Assembly (NCBI GenBank): GCA_023421395.1
Contig: JAEZTL010000031.1
Location: 85,761 to 149,760 of the forward strand
DNA from: Bacillota bacterium
Lineage (GTDB): Bacteria; Bacillota; Clostridia; Christensenellales; Aristaeellaceae
Direction: 5' to 3'
Length of the DNA: 64,000 nt
The notes below the pieces were generated by a model, which searched no databases, was not told where the DNA came from, and worked only from the letters and a program-made list of their open reading frames with translations. Below are positions 58,405 through 64,000 of this stretch, one piece after another (position 1 is the stretch's first letter; each line of letters starts with the position of its first letter). Made by a program: the position numbers and the translations under genes.

Positions 58405-58875
58405 ATGCGTAATGTGCTTTGGATTGTGCTGGTGCTCGTCGTCGCCGGCGCGCTGGTTGCGGTCGGCGCTTCCGCGCGGAACTGCTCCGCTTATAACGCC
58501 ACTGCGGTGTCCGCGGCGGCCACGCCAGTCACGGTACCCATGGCCACGGCGACGCCCGGCCCTGCGGAGTACCATAAGATCACGGCCGAGGAAGCCAAGG
58601 CCAGGATGGACAGCGGCGATCCCGTCGTCATCGTCGACGTGCGGACGCCGGCGGAATTCGCCGAAAGCCACATTCCCGGCGCGATCAACGTGCCCAATGA
58701 GGAGATCCTGGACCAGATGCCCGAAGCGTTGCCCGACAAGGGCGCGGAGCTTCTCATCTACTGCCGCTCCGGCCGCCGCAGCAGCGATGCGGCCCACAAG
58801 CTGGTGGCGATGGGCTACACAAAGGCGTACGATTTCGGCGGCATCATCGACTGGCCTTACGAAACCGAACAATAA
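58405..58875 (+). CDS. exported rhodanese-domain protein
   Basis: A 156-residue protein with an N-terminal signal anchor (VLWIVLVLVVAGALVAVGAS), an Ala/Thr/Pro spacer and a single rhodanese domain (about 60-150: VVIVDVRTPAEFAESHIPGA). The active-site loop is CRSGRRS, with the catalytic Cys present. It faces outside the membrane, so it may handle sulfane sulfur or thiols there. GGAGG lies 8 nt before the ATG. The Rrf2 gene follows 27 bp on. Confidence 0.9.
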   Translation: MRNVLWIVLVLVVAGALVAVGASARNCSAYNATAVSAAATPVTVPMATATPGPAEYHKITAEEAKARMDSGDPVVIVDVRTPAEFAESHIPGAINVPNEEILDQMPEALPDKGAELLIYCRSGRRSSDAAHKLVAMGYTKAYDFGGIIDWPYETEQ

Positions 58876-58902
58876 GTTTTCCTGCGGGAAAGGGATGGAC
58901 GC

Positions 58903-59346
58903 ATGACTGGCGAATTCGCGGTGGCGGTCCACGCGCTGGTGTATTTGGACGCGCGCGCCGAGGTGGTGGACAGCGAGGCTCTGGCGAAGAACATCTGCAC
59001 CAACCCGGCGCGCGTGCGCAAGGTGATGGCGAAGTTACGCCAGGCCGGGCTGGTGGATGCGCGGCCAGGCGCAGATGGCGGCTACCGCATCCTGCGGGAG
59101 GCGGGTAACGTCACGCTCCGGCAGGTGGCGGAAGCGCTGAACGAGCGTCCGGTCGTTGCCTCGTGGCGGTCCGGAGACCCGAAGATGCACTGCATGGTGG
59201 CTTCGGGCATGGCGCGGGCGATGGACGGCGTATATGAAACGCTGAACGAGACCTGTATGGAAAGCCTTTCGCGCATCGCTCTTTCGGATGTCGAAGCGAA
59301 CCTCGCGCCCCGTGGCGCTTGTGCCCGGAATAATTCGTTGGGGTAG
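58903..59346 (+). CDS. Rrf2 family transcriptional regulator
   Basis: A 147-residue Rrf2 protein: winged helix VAVHALVYLDARAE, LAKNICTNPARVRKVMAKLR, QAGLVDARPGADGGYRI. It has a Cys at 32 and two more in the C-terminal helix region (MHCMVASGMARAMDGVYETL, NETC), not in the IscR spacing, so an Fe-S cluster is uncertain. It resembles YwnA/CymR-type members. It likely controls its own operon with the rhodanese and perhaps the deaminase after it. Confidence 0.87.
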   Translation: MTGEFAVAVHALVYLDARAEVVDSEALAKNICTNPARVRKVMAKLRQAGLVDARPGADGGYRILREAGNVTLRQVAEALNERPVVASWRSGDPKMHCMVASGMARAMDGVYETLNETCMESLSRIALSDVEANLAPRGACARNNSLG

Positions 59347-59357
59347 GGGGAAAAGGG

Positions 59358-60719
59358 ATGCAGTCCATCCTGATCCGGAACGCGGACGCGATTGTGACCG
59401 TCGACGGCCATGACCGCGTCCTTCAGAACGCCAACCTGTATGCCGAAAATGGGGTCATCCGCATGATCGGCGACCGTGCGCCAAACGCTGACACGGTGAT
59501 TGATGCCCGGGGTTCGTTTGTCTACCCGGGGCTTGTCAACACCCATCACCATCTGTATCAGACATTTACACGCAACATGCCTGCCGTACAGCGTATGGAG
59601 CTCTTTGACTGGCTGCGCACGCTGTACGAGATCTGGCGGCACATGGACGAGGAGTGGGTCTATTACGGCGCCATCACAGGCATTGGCGAACTGGTGAAGT
59701 ACGGCTGTACGACGGTGATGGACCATCATTACGTGTTCCCCGGCGGCGCGCCGGGTTTTTTAGATAGAGAGTTTGACGCCGCAGGGGCGCTGGGCGTTCG
59801 GCTTGTCGCCGCCCGGGGCAGCATGTCCCGTGGTCAGTCCGACGGCGGGCTGCCACCGGACGATCTGGTGGAGAAGGTGGATGATATCCTCTCGGAGAGC
59901 GCTCGGCTGGTAGAGGCGCACGACGACCCTTCCGAATTTTCGATGAAGCGAGTGGTGCTGGCGCCCTGCTCGCCTTTCAGCGTGACCACGGATCTGCTCA
60001 AGGAAACCGCCGTGCTGGCCCGGCGTCTGGGTGTCCGGATGCACACCCATCTGTGCGAAACGATGGACGAACAGAACGATTGCCTGGAAAAAACGGGCAT
60101 GCGCCCGCTTGAATACATGGCATCCTGCAGCTGGGTGGGCAGCGACGTGTGGTACGCCCACGGCATTCATTTCAGCGATGAAGAGCTGGACTTGATGGCC
60201 CAAACGCGAACCGGCGTCGCCCATTGTCCGGTGTCCAACATGAAACTGGCCTCCGGTGTATGCCGGGTTCCCGAATTGCTCCGGAGGGGCGTTCCGCTGG
60301 GTTTGGCGGTGGACGGCAGCGCTTCGAACGACGCATCGAACCTGATGGCGGAAATCCGCGCGGCTTACCTCATTCACCGGCTCACCTGGAGCGGCGGCGC
60401 GCCGGACGGGTACGAGTTTTTGAAGATGGCCACCCGTGGCGGCGCAGAGGTGCTGGGTCGCGGGGACATCGGCGCACTCGAGGTCGGCAAGGCGGCGGAT
60501 TTTTTCCTCGTGGATGTGAACCGATTGGAGTGCGCCGGGGCGCGCCAGGACCCCAAGGCGTTTCTCGCCACGGTGGGCTACGCCGCTCCCGCGAAACTGG
60601 TATCGGTAGGCGGCCGAATCGTCGCCCGCGACGGAAGGCTTACCGGCGTGGACGAAGCGCGGCTCACGGAAAAAGCCAACGCCGCCGCGGCCCGGGTACT
60701 GGATAAGGCGGGCCTTTAG
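59358..60719 (+). CDS. amidohydrolase, probable 8-oxoguanine deaminase
   Basis: A 453-residue TIM-barrel amidohydrolase of the TrzN/AtzB/guanine-deaminase-like group. Metal ligands are visible: NTHHHLYQTF (62-70), HTHLCETMDEQND, HGIHFSDEEL and VDGSASNDAS. The spacing and LAPCSPFSVT, AHCPVSNMKLASG fit the 8-oxoguanine deaminases, which turn 8-oxoguanine into urate. A different aminopyrimidine or triazine substrate is possible. It starts 11 bp after the Rrf2 gene with AAAAGGG upstream. Confidence 0.85.
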   Translation: MQSILIRNADAIVTVDGHDRVLQNANLYAENGVIRMIGDRAPNADTVIDARGSFVYPGLVNTHHHLYQTFTRNMPAVQRMELFDWLRTLYEIWRHMDEEWVYYGAITGIGELVKYGCTTVMDHHYVFPGGAPGFLDREFDAAGALGVRLVAARGSMSRGQSDGGLPPDDLVEKVDDILSESARLVEAHDDPSEFSMKRVVLAPCSPFSVTTDLLKETAVLARRLGVRMHTHLCETMDEQNDCLEKTGMRPLEYMASCSWVGSDVWYAHGIHFSDEELDLMAQTRTGVAHCPVSNMKLASGVCRVPELLRRGVPLGLAVDGSASNDASNLMAEIRAAYLIHRLTWSGGAPDGYEFLKMATRGGAEVLGRGDIGALEVGKAADFFLVDVNRLECAGARQDPKAFLATVGYAAPAKLVSVGGRIVARDGRLTGVDEARLTEKANAAAARVLDKAGL

Positions 60720-60729
60720 TCGCAACGGA

Positions 60730-60765
60730 AAACCCCCGCGATGCAAAGCGGCATCGCGGGGGTTT
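60730..60765. terminator. bidirectional terminator between the deaminase and DUF368 genes
   Basis: AAACCCCCGCGATGC (60730-60744) with its exact complement (60751-60765); T-tracts on both strands. Confidence 0.9.
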
Positions 60766-60777
60766 CGCGTTTTTGGA

Positions 60778-61614
60778 TTAATTCTCCGGCTTGTACCGAT
60801 CCTCCAGCCTGCTCATAAAAAGCGCCAGCGCCGCCCCCGCCACCAAAGCGACGAGGCATACGAGCCCGCCCGGACTCAGGTAGTTAAAGTCAAAGGGCAC
60901 GATGATCAGCGTCGAGGCGAAAACGAACCCCAGGATACAGTGATAGAGCACCGCGTAGGCTTTTGAGAAGATATAGTTCATCAGCTTGGACAGCAGCACC
61001 ACGCAGGCGCCCACACCCACGAGCAGCGGCAGCACGACCCCGAGATCCATTCCCTTGATGCCGTCGGCCATGGGCTTGTACAAATTCATGTACACCAGGA
61101 GATTCGAAGGGCTGAGTCCGGGCACGATTACGCCCAGACCGATAATGCCGCCCGCCATCAGCCAGGTGAGGAGGTTTTTGGGCATATCCACCGCTACGAT
61201 GGATTCCAGTGCCATCAATAGCGCATAGGAAGCGGCGCAGGTAAGCGCCACCAGCGCGAGGTGCCAGGGCTTACGGCCCTTCTTCGCGGACTGCCGGAAG
61301 AGCGCGGGCAGCATGCCCACGATACAGCCGATGAAGAACCACAGTGTGTAGGTTTCCGCGTTTCCCAGCATATAGCTGACTACAAATGAAAACAGAAACA
61401 TGCCGAAAACCCCGCCCAGCCCCACCGGCAGGAAGAACAGCACGTTCTCCTTGAACCCCTTGGAGAGATTGGAGAGGAACGCGATCAGCCGCTCATAGAT
61501 GCCGAACACCGCCGCCAGCGCACCGCCGCTGACGCCGGGCAGTATGAAACCACTCCCGATGAAAATGCCCTTGACAAAGCGTAGAATCCAGTCGCCCCGT
61601 TTTTTTTCGTCCAT
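60778..61614 (-). CDS. DUF368 membrane protein (undecaprenyl-phosphate translocase family)
   Basis: A 278-residue membrane protein with about eight helices. GSGFILPGVSGGALAAVFGI near the N-terminus and IIGLGVIVPGLSPSNLLVYM in the middle are the paired PGxSGG/PGLSPS half-helix motifs of DUF368. Members of this family (PopT) have been shown to recycle undecaprenyl phosphate across the membrane. The ATG at 61614 has GGAGG 6 nt upstream. It is 52 bp after the FAH gene on the same strand. Confidence 0.9.
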   Translation of the reverse strand: MDEKKRGDWILRFVKGIFIGSGFILPGVSGGALAAVFGIYERLIAFLSNLSKGFKENVLFFLPVGLGGVFGMFLFSFVVSYMLGNAETYTLWFFIGCIVGMLPALFRQSAKKGRKPWHLALVALTCAASYALLMALESIVAVDMPKNLLTWLMAGGIIGLGVIVPGLSPSNLLVYMNLYKPMADGIKGMDLGVVLPLLVGVGACVVLLSKLMNYIFSKAYAVLYHCILGFVFASTLIIVPFDFNYLSPGGLVCLVALVAGAALALFMSRLEDRYKPEN

Positions 61615-61666
61615 TTCAAACCTCCGGATCAAGTTCCCGTTTCAGGTTTGCCGCGCGCCGCGGCGG

Positions 61667-62506
61667 CTACCCCACCGTGTTTTCCAAAACGCCGATTTTT
61701 TCTATGTCACAGCGCACCACGTCGCCGCGCTTCAAGAAGCGGGGCGGCTGCATGCCCATGCCCACGCCTGCGGGGGTGCCGGTAGCGATGATGGTGCCGG
61801 CCTTAAGCGTCATGCCGCCGGAGAGCTCCGCTATTATCGAGGGGATGTCGTGAATCATCTCGGAGGTGTTGGCGCTCTGCCGGATATCGCCGTTGACAAA
61901 GGAACGGATGCTTAGCGCCGGGGGGCGGTCGAACTCGTCTTCGGTCACGATGCAGGGCCCCATGGGGGTGAAGCCGTCCAGGCTCTTTCCAAAGTACCAT
62001 TGTTTGTGTTTGCCCTGAAGGGTGCGGGCGCTTACGTCGTTGAGGATCGTATAGCCAAAAACGTACTCGTAGGCGGATTCCTTGCGGACATTGCGGGCGT
62101 CCCGGCCAATCACGACCGCCAGTTCCACCTCATAGTCCAGCTGTGTGTCCAGATCCGCATGGCTCTCAATGGGCCAGCCCGACGGCAGCGCCTGATTTAC
62201 GCGCTTGGAAAAATAGACCGCCGCGTCCGCAGGCTCGAACACGGTTTTTTTGAACCGGGCGGATTCCTCCGCGTGGGCGCGGTAATTGAGCCCGAGGCAG
62301 ATGATGTCCTGCGCGGGCTCGGGAATCGGCGCGAGCAATTCCACCGAAAAGAGAGAGAGCGCGCTCAACGAGCGGAGCGATTCCGGCTTCGCACCAGTAC
62401 GGATCGCTTCCAGCATGGAACCGCAACCCTCGATGGGCCAAACGCGGTTGCCTTCCAGCCGCCCGACGCGCTCACGCCCATTGTGGAGAAAGGTGATCAA
62501 TTTCAA
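61667..62506 (-). CDS. fumarylacetoacetate hydrolase family protein
   Basis: A 279-residue FAH-fold protein (acylpyruvase/decarboxylase-like). DIICLGLNYRAHAEES, the ExE metal pair in DYEVELAVVIGRDARNV, FGYTILNDVSARTLQ and IIATGTPAGVGMG are the family blocks. The starting TTG at 62506 follows GGAGG by 8 nt. The substrate is unknown; members hydrolyse or decarboxylate acylpyruvates or keto-acids. Confidence 0.9.
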   Translation of the reverse strand: MKLITFLHNGRERVGRLEGNRVWPIEGCGSMLEAIRTGAKPESLRSLSALSLFSVELLAPIPEPAQDIICLGLNYRAHAEESARFKKTVFEPADAAVYFSKRVNQALPSGWPIESHADLDTQLDYEVELAVVIGRDARNVRKESAYEYVFGYTILNDVSARTLQGKHKQWYFGKSLDGFTPMGPCIVTEDEFDRPPALSIRSFVNGDIRQSANTSEMIHDIPSIIAELSGGMTLKAGTIIATGTPAGVGMGMQPPRFLKRGDVVRCDIEKIGVLENTVG

Positions 62507-62530
62507 ATTACTCGCCTCCGTTCGCTGCGG

Positions 62531-62959
62531 TCAGTCGATTTCGTCCAACTGCTCCGGCGTGAGTACGGCAATGCCATTATGTTTGAGCAACGCCGCCGTG
62601 AGTCCGTCACCCGGGATCAACCTTCCTGAAAAGCTCCCATCGTAGATATACCCCGAGCCGCAGGACGGGCTGCGCGCCTTAAGCACCGCGTAGCGGCATC
62701 CGGCCAACTTTGCAAACGCCAGCGCGGCTTCGGCGCCACATGCGTATGGCTCCGTCACATCCAGCCCGGTCTTGTCGTATACGCGGCCATCGATAATTTC
62801 CCCGGGCGGCCGGGGCGTGGGAAGACCGCCATAAATCTCAGGGCACACAGGAATCAGCGTATGGCGGTCGAAAAGCGCCACAACGCGTTCATCCGCGATG
62901 CGTTCGCCGTCAAACCGGCACAGCGCGCCCAAAAGGCATGCGCTCACCAGGATGTTCAT
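62531..62959 (-). CDS. DUF523 protein
   Basis: A 142-residue protein of the DUF523 (YbbK-like) family: SACLLGALCRFDG at the start, VCPEIYGGLPTPRPPGEI in the middle, and ARSPSCGSGYIYDGSFSG with the conserved Cys and Gly. Function not established. The ATG at 62959 has GGGGAGG upstream. Downstream of its own promoter at 62986-63014. Confidence 0.9.
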   Translation of the reverse strand: MNILVSACLLGALCRFDGERIADERVVALFDRHTLIPVCPEIYGGLPTPRPPGEIIDGRVYDKTGLDVTEPYACGAEAALAFAKLAGCRYAVLKARSPSCGSGYIYDGSFSGRLIPGDGLTAALLKHNGIAVLTPEQLDEID

Positions 62960-62985
62960 CCCGATACCTCCCCATATACTTTGCC

Positions 62986-63014
62986 ATTGTACCGCAAAAC
63001 GCGACGTGGCACAA
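62986..63014 (-). promoter_or_regulatory. promoter of the DUF523-FAH-DUF368 unit
   Basis: Read leftward: TTGTGC (63009-63014), 17 bp, TACAAT (62986-62991). Confidence 0.65.
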
Positions 63015-63048
63015 GGGAAAAAGCGTACAGCGTTGGATTGGGTTGTGA

Positions 63049-63054
63049 TATAAT
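63049..63054 (+). promoter_or_regulatory. extended -10 promoter of the nitroreductase gene
   Basis: TGATATAAT (TATAAT at 63049-63054 with a TG extension). No convincing -35. Confidence 0.5.
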
Positions 63055-63089
63055 GAAAAAGCCGCAGAGGCGGTGAGAGGGGGATGCCC

Positions 63090-63845
63090 ATGAACGAAAC
63101 ACTTCAAACGCTTTATCGCCGTAAATCCGTCCGCGTTTTTGAAGACAGGCCTGTTCCAGAGGATGTAAGGCAGACTATCCTGCGGGCGGCTTTCGAAGCG
63201 CCCACCGCGGGGAACCAGATGCTGTACACGATCCTTGACATTACCGATCCCGCGCTGAAGGCACGCCTGGCCGTCACCTGCGACCATCAGCACTTTATCG
63301 CCGCCGCGCCCATCGTTTTGATCTTTCTGGCGGACGCGAGGCGCTGGCCAAGGCTCTATGCCCTCGCGGGCGAGTCGCCCCGGCCCGCCGGCCCGGGGGA
63401 CCTGATGCTGGCGGTGGCCGACGCATGCATCGCCGCCCAGAACGCGGTGGTGGCGGCGGAAAGCCTTGGACTCGGCAGCTGTTACATCGGCGACATTTTG
63501 GAAAACTGCGAGGAGCATCGCCGGATGCTGAATCTGCCTGCGCATCTGATGCCCGCCGCGATGCTGGTGATGGGATATCCTACTCAGTCCCAGAAAGACC
63601 GGGTCAAGCCGGCCCGGTTTGACAATAAGTACATCGTGTTTGAAAACCGCTTCCGCGACCTGACCGACGATGAGCTCAGAGAAATGTGGGTCAGTCAGGA
63701 GCGCGCGGAAGGCATGGCCAGCGCAAGGTCCTTTGAGGAATCCGTGCGTGCTTTCTGTACGCGCAAGTATATGAGCGACTTCAGCCGGGAGATGAGCCGC
63801 TCAGCTTCCGTGTACCTGCGGGACTTCGAGTTGCACCCAGAGTAA
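63090..63845 (+). CDS. nitroreductase family protein
   Basis: A 251-residue flavin oxidoreductase. The N-terminal RRKSVRVFEDRPVPEDVRQT and APTAGNQMLY are the FMN-binding motifs, and AAESLGLGSCYIGDILEN is the family's central motif. The tail of about 60 residues (SFEESVRAFCTRKYMSDFSR) is common in clostridial members. Substrate and electron donor not predictable. AGGGGG precedes the ATG at 63090, preferred to 63084. Confidence 0.9.
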   Translation: MNETLQTLYRRKSVRVFEDRPVPEDVRQTILRAAFEAPTAGNQMLYTILDITDPALKARLAVTCDHQHFIAAAPIVLIFLADARRWPRLYALAGESPRPAGPGDLMLAVADACIAAQNAVVAAESLGLGSCYIGDILENCEEHRRMLNLPAHLMPAAMLVMGYPTQSQKDRVKPARFDNKYIVFENRFRDLTDDELREMWVSQERAEGMASARSFEESVRAFCTRKYMSDFSREMSRSASVYLRDFELHPE

Positions 63846-63875
63846 GGCGCGCCGCGTTTTCAACGATTTCGTCGC

Positions 63876-63904
63876 TTTACATCGAGGCGAAACCGTCGTA
63901 TAAT
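63876..63904 (+). promoter_or_regulatory. tRNA-Leu promoter
   Basis: TTTACA (63876-63881), 17 bp, TATAAT (63899-63904), 11 bp before the mature tRNA start. Confidence 0.7.
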
Positions 63905-63915
63905 GATGGGCGCGG

Positions 63916-63999
63916 GCTGAAATGGTGGAATGGCAGACACCGGGGACTTAAAATCCCCTGCCGCGAGGCGTGCGGGTTCGAATCCCGCTTTCAGCACCA
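63916..63999 (+). tRNA. tRNA-Leu (UAA)
   Basis: The acceptor stem GCTGAAA (63916-63922) pairs with TTTCAGC (63989-63995), followed by A and an encoded CCA. The anticodon stem GGGGA/TCCCC holds the loop CTTAAAA with anticodon TAA at 63949-63951. A long variable arm (TGCCGCGAGGCG) and the T loop GGTTCGAATCC complete a class II tRNA-Leu reading UUA/UUG. Confidence 0.95.
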
Positions 64000-64000
64000 A

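Noticed and set aside
1..64000. CRISPR array, insertion sequences, prophage or rRNA
   Set aside because: No regularly spaced repeats, transposase or integrase motifs, phage genes or rRNA sequence were seen.

Overview
The window looks like a chromosomal segment of a high-GC, strictly anaerobic member of the Bacillota (Clostridia). The evidence is a clostridial-order Rnf complex (C-D-G-E-A-B), a hybrid cluster protein module, a ferredoxin-ASKHA activator, a PurR-type pur repressor near murC/pth/mfd, KtrAB, a PyrR leader and strong AGGAGG ribosome binding sites throughout. The genus cannot be named from sequence alone. I see no rRNA, CRISPR array, transposase or prophage; the one tRNA is tRNA-Leu(UAA) at the right edge.

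Layout. 0-4.3 kb: two DUF975 membrane proteins (one cut by the edge), a lipoprotein, an acyl-CoA synthetase and a HTH-cupin regulator. 4.4-14.6 kb: a DUF2207 membrane protein, murC, purR and a tightly packed pth-mfd-ASKHA operon. 14.6-20.5 kb: a small P-loop protein, GtrA, an acetyltransferase, an MFS carrier with a divergent AraC regulator, a metallo-hydrolase and a DMT carrier. 20.6-27.9 kb: KtrB/KtrA potassium uptake and the Rnf operon. 28-30.7 kb: an Amt-PII fusion and a small membrane protein behind a structured leader ending in an intrinsic terminator. 30.8-34.4 kb: a small zinc-motif protein, tcdA, a structured RNA candidate, a broken DUF1062 gene, a 46-residue membrane peptide and a DMT carrier. 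34.5-38.2 kb: a HTH protein plus an alpha/beta hydrolase-DUF4180 fusion, divergent from a GntR (YtrA-type)-ABC exporter operon with a likely CTG start. 38.3-42.4 kb: pyrR-uraA behind an attenuator, a GNAT protein and an M15 peptidase.

The most coherent and least explained unit is 42.4-54.1 kb. A YesN/YesM-type two-component pair and two uroporphyrinogen-decarboxylase-superfamily (methyltransferase-like) proteins are read leftward. A complete rhamnose-type ABC importer (double ATPase, two permeases, binding protein) and an L-rhamnose mutarotase are read rightward. The importer layout resembles the rhizobial RhaT/P/Q/S/U set. I infer uptake of a 6-deoxy or O-methylated sugar, with the URO-D proteins acting on it, possibly by corrinoid-linked methyl transfer.

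54.1-60.7 kb is a nitrosative/redox stress island: hcp, its partner ferredoxin, a divergent Crp/Fnr regulator with a perfect palindrome in the shared promoter, a cupin, an exported rhodanese, an Rrf2 regulator and a probable 8-oxoguanine deaminase. 60.7-64 kb holds a DUF368 lipid-carrier transporter, a fumarylacetoacetase-like hydrolase, a DUF523 protein, a nitroreductase and tRNA-Leu. Most transcription units have a clear -35/-10 pair with 16-18 bp spacing, and many convergent pairs are separated by perfect bidirectional terminators.
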